Source: an uncultured Clostridia bacterium (GTDB lineage: Bacteria; Bacillota; Clostridia; UBA1381; UMGS1253). Taken from it: a stretch of DNA of 14,684 bases. Positions 1-7,690 of this stretch are shown here, one piece after another. Made by a program: the position numbers and the translations under genes. Below the pieces are notes generated by a model, which saw only the letters and a program-made list of their open reading frames with translations, made no database searches and was not told the origin of the DNA. The first letter of the stretch is position 1, and every line of letters begins with the position of its first letter. The stretch spans positions 1 through 14,684 of the forward strand of contig CAKSHB010000034.1 of assembly GCA_934456295.1 (NCBI GenBank), given 5' to 3'.

Positions 1-678
1 AATCAGCGTAACGTCATTATGCAGCTGGAGAAGAGTTGCGGGAATTTTTGTAGTTATTTTTCCCGAAAACATTGCCTTTACAACATCTGCTTTTGCTTTG
101 CCGCTTGCGAGAACAAGAATTTTTTTTGCTTTCATAATTCCGCCGAGTCCGAGCGTGATTGCATGGCGCGGAACATCATCGGCGCTTTCAAAGAAACGCG
201 AGTTTGCCTCTATTGTTGAAGGCGTGAGCGACACTGTATGAGTACCTACGCTGAGAGTATCGTCAGGCTCGTTAAAGCCGATATGTCCGTTAGGTCCGAG
301 CCCGAGAATTTGCAAATCAATTCCGCCTGCGGCTTCTATGGCGCTGTCGTAGCGCGCACATTCCGCGTCTGTATCTTTTGCCTCGCCGTTTGGTATGTCC
401 GAATTTTTTATGTTTATGTAATTAAAAAGGTTCTTTTTCATAAAATAGCTATAGCTCTGGTCATTTGATTTTTGTATCGGATAATATTCATCAAGGTTAA
501 AAGCCGACACATTTGAAAAATCAAGATTTTCCTTGCACAGACATGAATACATGCCGACAGGCGTTGAGCCTGTTGCAAGACCGAGCACACAATCGGGCTT
601 TAAAACCACTTCTGCGGCAACAATGCGCGCCGCCTCACGTGACATCTCTTCATAATTTTTGCAAACTATTTTTTTCAT
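1..678 (-). CDS. nagB: Glucosamine-6-phosphate deaminase, 3' end cut by window
   Basis: This leftward gene reads open from an ATG at 678 to the window edge: 226 codons, with roughly 15-25 residues missing at the C-terminus compared with the usual 240-265. The product converts glucosamine-6-phosphate to fructose-6-phosphate and ammonia in the cytosol, the last step of amino-sugar catabolism. Visible family motifs are LGLATGSTP (32-40, phosphate loop), NLDEYY (61-66, catalytic Asp), LGLGPNGHIGFNEP (125-138, catalytic His and Glu) and ANSRFF (158-163). The start at 678 makes the N-terminus (MKKIVCKNYEEMS) line up with Bacillus NagB and has GGAAG five bases upstream; an in-frame ATG at 690 has GG directly against it and fits less well. 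The usual SRTH segment reads SVGTH (143-147), so a normally conserved Arg is Gly. It is divergent from an AraC gene, which may control it. The family call is firm. Confidence 0.96.
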   Translation of the reverse strand, partial: MKKIVCKNYEEMSREAARIVAAEVVLKPDCVLGLATGSTPVGMYSCLCKENLDFSNVSAFNLDEYYPIQKSNDQSYSYFMKKNLFNYINIKNSDIPNGEAKDTDAECARYDSAIEAAGGIDLQILGLGPNGHIGFNEPDDTLSVGTHTVSLTPSTIEANSRFFESADDVPRHAITLGLGGIMKAKKILVLASGKAKADVVKAMFSGKITTKIPATLLQLHNDVTLI

Positions 679-760
679 AATTACTTCCATACCTTTCCGC
701 CCACTGAAATAGAAATTTTAAAAAAGCAAAATTCCGTTTTGATAGTTTTTCGTATGTGAG

Positions 761-790
761 CATATATGAAAAACCAAAAAATTAGTACAA
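761..790 (-). promoter_or_regulatory. Weak candidate promoter for nagB
   Basis: On the minus strand TTGTAC (785-790) and TATATG (761-766) are separated by 18 bases, about 80 bases upstream of the nagB start. The match is modest and the region is AT-rich, so chance resemblance is possible. The 265-base gap between the two divergent genes must hold the nagB promoter somewhere, and I see no better candidate. Confidence 0.3.
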
Positions 791-817
791 AAACGATAAC
801 GGGAATATTTCATAAGA

Positions 818-846
818 TTGACTTTTTATAAAACAAAGTATATAAT
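818..846 (+). promoter_or_regulatory. Sigma-A promoter of the first AraC gene
   Basis: TTGACT (818-823) and TATAAT (841-846) are separated by exactly 17 bases, a near-consensus housekeeping promoter. Transcription would begin near 853 and leave a 5' leader of about 90 AT-rich bases before the AraC start at 944. A 10-base direct repeat ATAATAATTA (842-851 and 857-866) overlaps the -10 box and start point and could be an operator, though the low complexity weakens this. Confidence 0.8.
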
Positions 847-943
847 AATTAATATCATAATAATTATATACGATTTAAAAATATTTTTCAGTGTTATTAT
901 TGCGGATATTTAGCATTATGTTGCGAAGGCAGGGGACAGAAGT

Positions 944-1792
944 ATGAGAGATGCCAACCTTTACGAAAAAATTATAATGTATGACGATAACTTTCCGATT
1001 AAGCTTTCAAGGTCAATAAGAAAGAATATTGAGCGGAATTCGGTCTTATTCAAGAGCCATTGGCATGAGCACCTTGAGCTGTGGTATCTTAAATCGGGAA
1101 AAGCTACGATAGTTCATGGCGGAAATAAATATTTGATTTCAGAGGGAGAGCTTGCAATAGCAAACAGTAATGAAGTACATTCGGGATATGCGCAGAGCAA
1201 CAATATTGACCATTACTGCATAATTATAGACCCAAGATTTTTTTCGACGGAGTTGTCGAGCGGACATTTTGTTTTCAAAAATGTCATATCGGGCGATGAT
1301 ACGGTAAAGCGCATATTTGAGGAAATTTTTACGGAGCACAGAAACCAGGAGGTAGGCTTTGATATGGCTATAAAAGCAAAGCTCTATGAGCTTCTGGTGT
1401 ATCTTGTGAGAAATTATATCAGCAGACATATAACGCAGGAGGAATATGTGGCGAGAGTTAATAAACTGGAGCGTATTCAGCCTGTTATGAACTATATTGA
1501 AAGCAATTACAACACAGACATAACGTATCCCGAGCTTGCGAAGCTTTTAAATGTGAGCAAATATCATTTCTGTCATCTGTTTAAGGAGGCAACAGGCAAA
1601 ACGGTTGTTCAGTATATAAATGACATACGTATTGATAAGGCGTATAACCTTTTGAAAAACACAGATATGAACATAACGCAGGTTTCAATGAGCGTTGGGT
1701 TTAATGATATGAATTATTTTAGCAGATTATTCCGAAAACATAAAAACGTTTCACCGTCAAAGGTCAGAAGCTGTGAGAAAAAGGCGGTTTAG
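944..1792 (+). CDS. AraC-family transcriptional regulator, next to nagB
   Basis: The 282-residue product is the usual length of a two-domain AraC regulator. Residues about 15-110 form a cupin-like ligand-binding domain, with the typical SHWHEHLELWYLKSGK segment and an EGELAIANSNEVHSG stretch. Residues about 184-282 are the AraC-type double helix-turn-helix: YIESNYNTDITYPELAKLL is the first unit, then LFKEATGKTVVQYINDIRI, and the second unit contains ITQVSMSVGFNDMNYFSRLF and the diagnostic PSKVR end. The start at 944 has AGGGG eight bases upstream. It diverges from nagB, so it probably senses an amino sugar or a related sugar and controls nagB and perhaps itself; that is inferred from position only. 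The effector is unknown. Confidence 0.92.
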   Translation: MRDANLYEKIIMYDDNFPIKLSRSIRKNIERNSVLFKSHWHEHLELWYLKSGKATIVHGGNKYLISEGELAIANSNEVHSGYAQSNNIDHYCIIIDPRFFSTELSSGHFVFKNVISGDDTVKRIFEEIFTEHRNQEVGFDMAIKAKLYELLVYLVRNYISRHITQEEYVARVNKLERIQPVMNYIESNYNTDITYPELAKLLNVSKYHFCHLFKEATGKTVVQYINDIRIDKAYNLLKNTDMNITQVSMSVGFNDMNYFSRLFRKHKNVSPSKVRSCEKKAV

Positions 1793-1799
1793 GGTTTTT

Positions 1800-1821
1800 G
1801 AAACGCATATGAAACGCATAT
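1800..1821 (+). repeat. Perfect 11-bp tandem repeat GAAACGCATAT x2
   Basis: GAAACGCATAT occurs twice head to tail (1800-1810 and 1811-1821), directly after the AraC stop codon and before the ttcA terminator. It lies between two converging genes. No function is evident; slippage is the simplest origin. Confidence 0.8.
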
Positions 1822-1845
1822 ATATCAAAAAAACGGTTTAAAACT

Positions 1846-1873
1846 AAAAAAAGCCCGTGCATAAAAGACGGGC
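1846..1873 (-). terminator. Rho-independent terminator of the ttcA-like gene
   Basis: GCCCGT (1853-1858) pairs with ACGGGC (1868-1873) around a nine-base loop. Read leftward, the stem is followed by seven U (A-run 1846-1852). It lies just after the leftward stop at 1880. On the plus strand no T-run follows, so it is not a good terminator for the AraC gene. Confidence 0.85.
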
Positions 1874-1879
1874 GTAAAA

Positions 1880-2701
1880 TCAGTCCTCATAGCCGTCCAT
1901 AAAGTGATGGCGGACATTGTTTTGCTTGTAGCCGATGACTGTGTCAATATTCACGTTATAGACGCTTTTGAAGATATTTTGGTCAACATTTTTGTTGACC
2001 TTTTTCAGTTGTGCGATAAGTTTTTTGGTTTCGAGCCGTTTTGAGTCTGTATCGCCGTGTGCCACATTTTCCGTAAAGCGGCACGCACAGCGTATAAACT
2101 CAAGCCCGTTATGTGACGCCCATGTCTTTATGTCTTTTTCTTTGACATAATAAAGGGGGCGTATGAGCTGCATGTTTTCAAAATTGGCGCTGTGGAGTTT
2201 CGGCATCATGCTTTTTATCTCAGCGCCGTAAAGCATGCTCATGAGTATTGTTTCTATCACATCGTCATAATGGTGTCCGAGCGCGATTTTGTTGCAGCCG
2301 AGCTTTTTTGCGCGGTCATATAAAAATCCGCGGCGCATGCGTGCACAAAGATAGCACGGAGATGTTTCGATATTTGAAACGACGTTGAAGATATCAGTTT
2401 CAAATATGTTTATCGGAATATTCATTATACGCGCATTTTCTTCAATTTTAAGCCTGTTTTCATTGTTGTAGCCGGGGTCCATAACTATATATTCGGCATC
2501 AAAGGCAATTTTGCTGTGACGCCGCAGCTCTTGGATACATTTTGCAAGCAGCATCGAATCTTTGCCGCCGGAAATACATACGGCAATTTTATCTCCTTCG
2601 TTTATGAGGCGGTATTCTTTTAAAGCCTTTGTGAAACGGCTCCAGATGTTTTTTCTGTACCGTGTTATTATGCTTTGTTCAATCTGTTCGTATCTTTCCA
2701 T
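1880..2701 (-). CDS. ttcA: tRNA 2-thiocytidine biosynthesis protein, TtcA family
   Basis: The 273-residue product is a PP-loop ATPase of the TtcA/TilS superfamily. SGGKDS at 44-49 is the ATP-pyrophosphatase loop. PCYLCARMRRG (115-125) carries the CxxC pair, and C205/C207 (RCACRF) supplies a third cysteine, the arrangement that holds the [4Fe-4S] cluster in TtcA. GHHYDDVIET (142-151) is the second conserved signature, which binds nucleotide and tRNA in the family. TtcA makes 2-thiocytidine at position 32 of certain tRNAs. The start at 2701 has GGGAG six bases upstream. The gene has its own promoter and terminator and looks monocistronic. Firmicute homologues are often annotated only as 'tRNA 2-thiocytidine biosynthesis TtcA family', and the exact modified base has not been shown for many of them. 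Confidence 0.88.
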   Translation of the reverse strand: MERYEQIEQSIITRYRKNIWSRFTKALKEYRLINEGDKIAVCISGGKDSMLLAKCIQELRRHSKIAFDAEYIVMDPGYNNENRLKIEENARIMNIPINIFETDIFNVVSNIETSPCYLCARMRRGFLYDRAKKLGCNKIALGHHYDDVIETILMSMLYGAEIKSMMPKLHSANFENMQLIRPLYYVKEKDIKTWASHNGLEFIRCACRFTENVAHGDTDSKRLETKKLIAQLKKVNKNVDQNIFKSVYNVNIDTVIGYKQNNVRHHFMDGYED

Positions 2702-2731
2702 AAAAATCTCCCGAGAAAAAAGCTTTTGAAA

Positions 2732-2754
2732 GACCGCAAAAAATTTCTGCGGTC
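2732..2754 (-). other. Hairpin at the predicted 5' end of the ttcA mRNA
   Basis: GACCGCA (2732-2738) and TGCGGTC (2748-2754) are perfect complements around a nine-base AT-rich loop. The predicted transcription start near 2755 would put this stem at or within a base of the RNA 5' end. Such 5'-terminal stems are known to stabilise Gram-positive mRNAs; that role here is inference. A following AAAAGCTTTT palindrome lies in the same leader. Confidence 0.6.
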
Positions 2755-2761
2755 AGATGTA

Positions 2762-2790
2762 ATTATACCATGCAAACATAGAAAAATCAA
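2762..2790 (-). promoter_or_regulatory. Sigma-A promoter (extended -10) of the ttcA-like gene
   Basis: Read leftward, TTGATT (2785-2790) is followed after 17 bases by TATAAT (2762-2767), preceded by TGG, which gives an extended -10 TGGTATAAT. This is a strong housekeeping promoter about 60 bases upstream of the start codon at 2701. Confidence 0.82.
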
Positions 2791-2840
2791 ACAAATTTTG
2801 ATATTATTTTTGATATTATATAGAAATCGGCGGAATAATT

Positions 2841-2849
2841 TGCTATAAT
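2841..2849 (+). promoter_or_regulatory. Extended -10 promoter of the FAD-protein gene
   Basis: TGCTATAAT (2841-2849) is a perfect extended -10 element (TGnTATAAT). No good -35 lies 17 bases upstream, which extended -10 promoters tolerate. Transcription would start near 2856 and leave a leader of about 90 bases before the start at 2945. Confidence 0.65.
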
Positions 2850-2944
2850 TATTAAAGTGTGCTTTTGGGCACAAAAAGCAAAGACAAAAGCGGTTTTTGT
2901 TTTTTGTGCGGCAAAGCGAGGCGATTGAAACGGGGGAGATTTTT

Positions 2945-4540
2945 ATGCTCAGAATAAGCGAAATAAAGATATCGTTAAATGATGATACAAAAGAACATTT
3001 CGAGTCGGAAATACGGCGTATTCTGCGGCTGCACAGGGGCGAAAAGATGACATTTGATATATGCAGAAAATCTGTGGACGCACGAAAGAAAAACGATGTG
3101 CATTTTGTATACAGCGTTGATGCAGATGTCGGCAAAGTCGAGAGTCGTGTGTTAAAACTCGGGCTAAAAAACATAAAAAAGCGTGAAAAACAAGACTTTG
3201 AAATTATGAAAACAATCAGCCCTCCGAAAAAAAGACCTGTAATATGCGGATTTGGTCCGGCGGGAATGTTTTGCGCACTCATTTTGGCAAGAGCAGGTGC
3301 GGAGCCTGTTATTTTGGAGCGCGGCGGTGACGTTGACAGCAGAATGGCATCGGTGAAAAGGTTTTTTGAGGGCGGAAGGCTTGATGTGCAGAGCAATGTG
3401 CAGTTCGGCGAGGGCGGGGCGGGCACATTTTCCGACGGCAAGCTCACATGCGGGCTGAATGACAGCCGTATGAACTTTGTGTTAAATGAATTTGTGAAAT
3501 TCGGTGCGGACGAGGAAATTTTGTATTCGGCGAAGCCTCACATAGGAACCGATGTGCTGAAAAATGTTGTGAAAAATCTGCGTGAGCATATAACCTCTCT
3601 CGGAGCACAGATATATTTTAACACACAGCTTACGGGGATTGAAACAAAGAACGGGCATGTGTGCGGCGCAGTGTGCGAAACAGAAGGCGCAAAGCGCGTT
3701 TTTGAATGTGATACGCTTATTATGGCGATAGGGCACAGTGCGCGCGATACGTTTGAAATGATGTATGAAAAGGGATTTGAGATGCGACAAAAGCCGTTTT
3801 CGATAGGTGTGCGCATAGAGCATGAACAGGAAATGATAAACAGGGCACAATACGGAAAATTTGCCGGACACAGTGCGCTCGGAGCGGCAGACTACAAGTT
3901 GGCATGCAAAACCTCACAGGGGCGCGGTGTGTACACCTTTTGTATGTGTCCGGGCGGCGATGTTGTGGCGGCTGCGTCGGAGGAGGGCGGAGTTGTGACA
4001 AACGGTATGAGTTTGCGTGCGCGCGGAGGCAAAAATGCAAATTCGGCGCTTTTGTGCGATGTGTATACCTCGGATTTTCAAAGCAATCACCCTCTTGCCG
4101 GAGTGGATTTTCAGCGGAGGTGGGAAAGGGCGGCATATGTTCTCGGAGGCAGAACGTATAAGGCGCCCGTAAATCTTGTCGGGGCATTTATGCGCGGCAA
4201 AGTGGCGGAGGGTTTCGGCAAAATTCTGCCGACGTATCGCCCGGGTACGGTGTTTGCACCGATTGAGCAATGTCTGCCCGAATTTGCGGGGGCGGCGCTT
4301 CGTGAGGCAATAGGTATGTTTGATGCACGGCTGAAAGGTTTTGGGGACAGTGACGCTGTTATGACGGGAGTTGAAACAAGGTCGTCGTCGCCTGTGCGCA
4401 TAGTACGTGACAAGAACTTTGAAAGCAGCTTGGGCGGAGTTTTTCCATGCGGCGAGGGAGCGGGGTATGCGGGCGGTATCATGAGTGCGGCTCTTGACGG
4501 GATAAAGGTTGCATGCAAGATACTTGAAAGGCTGAGCTGA
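2945..4540 (+). CDS. COG2509-type FAD-dependent dehydrogenase-like protein
   Basis: The start at 2945 (MLRISEIKISL) has GGGGGAG six bases upstream and gives 531 residues. An in-frame ATG at 2897 lacks a comparable site. Residues 1-90 form the small alpha/beta N-terminal domain seen in this family, including DICRKSVDARKK (38-49). The dinucleotide-binding loop is GFGPAG (102-107), followed by an acidic end of strand 2 (VILERG). Conserved blocks QFGEGGAGTFSDGKL and GHSARDTFEMM follow. The C-terminal FAD-contacting GEGAGYAGGI begins near 503. The family is widespread in Firmicutes and is annotated as an uncharacterised FAD/NAD(P)-binding oxidoreductase. Its substrate is unknown and the neighbours do not settle it. 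It sits divergent from the ttcA-like gene and upstream of the radical SAM gene, which has its own promoter. Confidence 0.9.
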   Translation: MLRISEIKISLNDDTKEHFESEIRRILRLHRGEKMTFDICRKSVDARKKNDVHFVYSVDADVGKVESRVLKLGLKNIKKREKQDFEIMKTISPPKKRPVICGFGPAGMFCALILARAGAEPVILERGGDVDSRMASVKRFFEGGRLDVQSNVQFGEGGAGTFSDGKLTCGLNDSRMNFVLNEFVKFGADEEILYSAKPHIGTDVLKNVVKNLREHITSLGAQIYFNTQLTGIETKNGHVCGAVCETEGAKRVFECDTLIMAIGHSARDTFEMMYEKGFEMRQKPFSIGVRIEHEQEMINRAQYGKFAGHSALGAADYKLACKTSQGRGVYTFCMCPGGDVVAAASEEGGVVTNGMSLRARGGKNANSALLCDVYTSDFQSNHPLAGVDFQRRWERAAYVLGGRTYKAPVNLVGAFMRGKVAEGFGKILPTYRPGTVFAPIEQCLPEFAGAALREAIGMFDARLKGFGDSDAVMTGVETRSSSPVRIVRDKNFESSLGGVFPCGEGAGYAGGIMSAALDGIKVACKILERLS

Positions 4541-4574
4541 ACAGCTGTTATTGCGTTTTTTGTTAAGATTATTA

Positions 4575-4603
4575 TTGCGTTTTATGAAGAATAGTGATAT
4601 ACT
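4575..4603 (+). promoter_or_regulatory. Extended -10 promoter for the radical SAM operon
   Basis: TTGCGT (4575-4580) and TATACT (4598-4603) are 17 bases apart. TG at 4595-4596 makes the extended -10 form TGATATACT. It lies in the 161-base gap before the radical SAM gene and would give a leader of about 90 bases. No terminator is visible after the upstream FAD gene, so read-through is also possible. Confidence 0.6.
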
Positions 4604-4701
4604 GTAAATGTAATGTGGGTTTATAGGCATTTGGTGAAGCAGCCGAAACACATAATCCGGACATTGGCTACATATATAATCAGCAGAAAAGAGAACACAT
4701 A

Positions 4702-6543
4702 ATGATAAATAAAATTGATAAAATTCTGATGTCGGTTCAAAAACCGATACAATATACGGGCGGCGAGCCGGGCATGATTAAAAAAGATGTTTCGGACGTT
4801 GAAATACGCTTTGCCTTTTGCTTTCCCGATAACTATGAGGTGGGCATGTCGCATCTGGGCATGAAGATTTTATACCACATTTTAAACGAAAGAAGCGATA
4901 CGTACTGTGAGCGCGTATTTGCTCCATGGCCCGATATGGAGCAGAAAATGCGTGAAAATGAAATGAAACTGTTTTCGCTCGAAACAAAAACGCCCGTATG
5001 TGATTTTGACATAGCGGGCTTTACGCTTATGTATGAGCTGTGCTATTCAAACGTTATAAACATGCTCGATTTGGCGCAAATACCGCTCAGGAGCAGTGAA
5101 CGCACAAAGAAAGACCCTTTCATATGTGCTGGCGGAGCATGTGCATATAATCCGGAGCCGCTTGCCGGAATTGTGGACTTTTTCATCATGGGCGAGGGCG
5201 AAGAGGTCATGAACGAGCTTATGGATGCATATGCCGCATGGAAAAAAAGCGGTGAAAACAGGGAGTGTTTTCTTGAGCGCATATGTGAAATCGAAGGAAT
5301 TTATGTGCCGGCATTTTATGATGTAACTTATAACGATGACGGTACGATTGCGTCGTTTGAGCCGAACAGACCATGCGCGAAAAGGGTTATACGTAAACGC
5401 ATAATCCGCGATTTTGATAAATCATATTTTCCCGAGCAAATAATTGTGCCGTACGGCGAAACGGTTCACGACAGAGTTACGCTGGAGATATTCCGTGGGT
5501 GCATACGCGGCTGCAGGTTCTGTCAGGCGGGATATGTATACAGACCTGTGCGCGAAAAAGGCGCAAAAAAGCTTGTGGAGCTTGCAAAGAAGCTTGTGTC
5601 GGCAACGGGATATGAGGAGATTTCGCTGTGCTCTCTGAGTACAAGCGATTATACGCAGCTTGAGGAGCTGACGGGAGGGCTTCTGGACGAAGCACGCAAA
5701 AAGAAGGTCAATCTGTCACTGCCGTCGCTCAGAATAGATAATTTTTCGCTTGACCTTATGGAAAAGGTTCAGACAGTTCGCAAAAGCGGAATTACGTTTG
5801 CGCCCGAGGCAGGAACACAGCGCCTGCGCGATGTCATAAAGAAGGGAATAACGGAGGAGGATATCCTGCAGTCTGCCGCGATGGTTTTCGGCGGAGGCTG
5901 GACAAGCGTAAAGCTCTATTTTATGATAGGACTTCCGACGGAAACAAGTGAAGATATAGAAGGAATAGGGGAGCTTTCGGCGAAGGCGCTTGATGAATAT
6001 TACAAAATACCGAGAGAAAAACGCCGCGGTATGCCGCGCGTAAGCGTGAGCGCGTCAACATTTGTGCCGAAGCCTTTTACACCGTTTCAATGGGAGGCAC
6101 AGGACGATATTGAAACGATATACGAAAAACAGCGAATTGCGAGAGGTTCGATTAAATCAAAACAGATAAAGTTCAGCTGGCATGATGCGCAGACAAGCTT
6201 CCTTGAAGGGGTGTTTGCGCGCGGCGACAGAAAGCTTGGCGAAGTGCTGCTTGCGGCACATAAAAACGGCTGCAAATTTGACGGCTGGAACGAGTGGTTT
6301 AATTTTGAAATGTGGATGAAATCTTTTGAGGAGTGCGGAGTTGAGCCTACATTTTACAATCAGCGAAAGAGAAGCTTTGATGAAATACTTCCGTGGGACC
6401 ATATAGATGTTGGTGTGAGGAAGGACTTTTTTGAAAAAGAGGCAAAGTTTGCATATGAGGCAAAACTTACGCCGAACTGCCGCGAAAAATGCCTGGGCTG
6501 CGGAGCAGCATGCTTTAAGGGAGGGATATGCGTTGAAGGGTAA
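4702..6543 (+). CDS. TIGR03960-type radical SAM protein
   Basis: The 613-residue product matches the TIGR03960 family. Its N-terminal ~200 residues resemble a B12-binding-like region (FPDNYEVGMSHLGMKILYHI, then FAPWPDME, and GGACAYNPEP). The radical SAM cluster motif CxxxCxxC is at C267, C271 and C274 (GCIRGCRFCQAGYVYRP), followed by a TIM-barrel region with SLPSLRIDNFS and TFAPEAGTQRLRDVI. The C-terminus carries five cysteines (593, 597, 600, 604, 610), more than the simple cluster I expect there, and may hold an auxiliary Fe-S site. The start at 4702 has only a weak AAAAGAG upstream but gives the normal family N-terminus; an internal ATG at 4729 is the alternative. It overlaps the DUF2344 gene by 11 bases, a pairing fixed across many Clostridia, where the two are sometimes fused. 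The reaction is unknown. Confidence 0.92.
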   Translation: MINKIDKILMSVQKPIQYTGGEPGMIKKDVSDVEIRFAFCFPDNYEVGMSHLGMKILYHILNERSDTYCERVFAPWPDMEQKMRENEMKLFSLETKTPVCDFDIAGFTLMYELCYSNVINMLDLAQIPLRSSERTKKDPFICAGGACAYNPEPLAGIVDFFIMGEGEEVMNELMDAYAAWKKSGENRECFLERICEIEGIYVPAFYDVTYNDDGTIASFEPNRPCAKRVIRKRIIRDFDKSYFPEQIIVPYGETVHDRVTLEIFRGCIRGCRFCQAGYVYRPVREKGAKKLVELAKKLVSATGYEEISLCSLSTSDYTQLEELTGGLLDEARKKKVNLSLPSLRIDNFSLDLMEKVQTVRKSGITFAPEAGTQRLRDVIKKGITEEDILQSAAMVFGGGWTSVKLYFMIGLPTETSEDIEGIGELSAKALDEYYKIPREKRRGMPRVSVSASTFVPKPFTPFQWEAQDDIETIYEKQRIARGSIKSKQIKFSWHDAQTSFLEGVFARGDRKLGEVLLAAHKNGCKFDGWNEWFNFEMWMKSFEECGVEPTFYNQRKRSFDEILPWDHIDVGVRKDFFEKEAKFAYEAKLTPNCREKCLGCGAACFKGGICVEG

Positions 6544-7201
6544 ATATACTTACCGCATGCGATACAGAAAAACGGACGCTGTGCGCTATATATCCCATTT
6601 GGATTTTGTACGCGTGCTTAACCGTGCGGTCAGACGTTCAAATCTTCCCGTGACATATACTGAAGGGTTTAATCCGCACCCTGTTATGATGGTTGCGATG
6701 CCCATATCGGTCGGCGTAACGAGCGATGATGAGTATATCGATATGGACTTTGATGAGGCTGTCGATGAAAGCGTTGTGGCACAGCGTTTTAATGAAGTAT
6801 TCGGCGGCGGAATTGTTGTTACGGCGGTAAAACAGCTCGGAGATGACGACATAAAGCTGAAAAAGCTAAATGAGGCGCATTACCGTGTGACTGTGGAGCA
6901 AAAGGGGACAGATGTGCCTGATATTGCGGCGTTTTTGTCGCGTGACAGCATAGTTGTTGAAAAAAAGAGCAAAAGCAGCGTTAAAGAAGTTGACATAAAA
7001 AAGGATATAAAGAAGCTTGAAGCTGTGAGCGCCGACGGAAACTGCATTGTGTTTGATATTTCGGTGCCTGCGGGAAATGAATACAACCTTAAGCCGGAGC
7101 TGGTGGTTGAGGCTATGGACAAATATATCGACGGGTTTGATGTCAGATTTGTGCAGTGCCACAGAACAGCGCTTTTATGCGACGGCAGAGAGTTTATATA
7201 G
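6533..7201 (+). CDS. DUF2344 / TIGR03936 radical SAM-associated protein
   Basis: The product is about 222 residues when started at the TTG at 6533. That TTG has GGGAGG eight bases upstream and overlaps the end of the radical SAM gene by 11 bases, which implies translational coupling. An ATG at 6557 has no ribosome site, and a start far upstream (6431) would add unrelated residues read out of frame from the radical SAM gene. The N-terminal block is diagnostic: RYISHLDFVRVLNRAVRR, then YTEGFNPHPVMMVAMPISVG. The family always accompanies TIGR03960 radical SAM proteins, as a partner or a fused C-terminal domain, and is thought to act with it, perhaps on RNA. No catalytic residues are established. 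In many Clostridia an RNase G gene and the L21/L27 ribosomal protein genes follow; here they do not. Confidence 0.9.
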   Translation: MKGKYTYRMRYRKTDAVRYISHLDFVRVLNRAVRRSNLPVTYTEGFNPHPVMMVAMPISVGVTSDDEYIDMDFDEAVDESVVAQRFNEVFGGGIVVTAVKQLGDDDIKLKKLNEAHYRVTVEQKGTDVPDIAAFLSRDSIVVEKKSKSSVKEVDIKKDIKKLEAVSADGNCIVFDISVPAGNEYNLKPELVVEAMDKYIDGFDVRFVQCHRTALLCDGREFI

Positions 7202-7237
7202 AATTCATATAATAAAAAGAAAACGGAGGAATGAAAA

Positions 7238-7624
7238 ATGGTAAAGGGAATTGAACATGCGGCTATACTTTCAAAGGACACAAAGGCGCTCAGTGACTGG
7301 TACAAAGAAATGTTTTCACTTAAAACCGTGTACGATAATGGAAAAGGCACATATTTTCTCGCGTTTGAAAGCGGAGATATGATAGAATTTGTAAAAACAG
7401 ATGAAATTTCGGAAAAAATGAGCCATACGGCAAGCGGACTGCGCCATCTTGCGTTCTCAATAGACGACGCGGATTTTATGCCGATGGTTGAAAAGCTTAA
7501 AAAATCGGGAGCGGAGGTTGTGAGCGATGTGTCGGCGAATGCAAAGGGAATAAAGACGTTTTTCTTCCGCGACACGGACGGCAATGTCTGTCATCTTATC
7601 GTTAGGCCCGAACCGCTCGTTTAA
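7238..7624 (+). CDS. VOC-superfamily (glyoxalase/bleomycin-resistance fold) protein
   Basis: The 128-residue product is one VOC module with two beta-alpha-beta-beta-beta halves. Expected metal-ligand positions read H7 (GIEHAAILS), E50 (GDMIEFVK), H70 (GLRHLAFSI) and H119 (RDTDGNVCHLIVRP). The last is usually Glu in glyoxalase I, but His is seen in other VOC enzymes. The start has GGAGG seven to eight bases upstream. It follows the DUF2344 gene by 36 bases and precedes the LUD gene by 66 bases in the same direction, so co-transcription is likely. VOC proteins include glyoxalases, dioxygenases and fosfomycin-resistance enzymes; nothing in the sequence chooses among them. A detoxification or small-metabolite role is a guess. 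Confidence 0.88.
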   Translation: MVKGIEHAAILSKDTKALSDWYKEMFSLKTVYDNGKGTYFLAFESGDMIEFVKTDEISEKMSHTASGLRHLAFSIDDADFMPMVEKLKKSGAEVVSDVSANAKGIKTFFFRDTDGNVCHLIVRPEPLV

Positions 7625-7690
7625 AATATAGAAACAAAAGATAAGAAAACTACAATCTGCGAAACATGTAATCAGAGGGGGACAGAGAAA

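Noticed and set aside
19..468. Two short rightward open frames at the left edge
   Set aside because: Both are antisense to nagB and lack ribosome sites or recognisable domains.
842..866. Direct repeat ATAATAATTA as an operator of the first AraC gene
   Set aside because: It is made only of A and T in a very AT-rich stretch, so chance is likely; it is mentioned only under the promoter entry.
2668..3447. Leftward open frame (259 codons) overlapping both the ttcA-like and FAD-protein genes
   Set aside because: It is Ser/Pro/Phe-rich without motifs, crosses two promoters and lies opposite a well supported gene.
3914..4651. Long leftward open frame (245 codons) opposite the FAD-protein gene
   Set aside because: It is antisense to a clear COG2509 protein, has low-complexity Arg/His-rich content and shows no recognisable domain; it is a shadow of GC-skewed codon use.
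6431..6532. Upstream ATG for the DUF2344 protein
   Set aside because: It would overlap the radical SAM gene by over 100 bases and add a basic tail absent from the family; the TTG at 6533 has a strong ribosome site.
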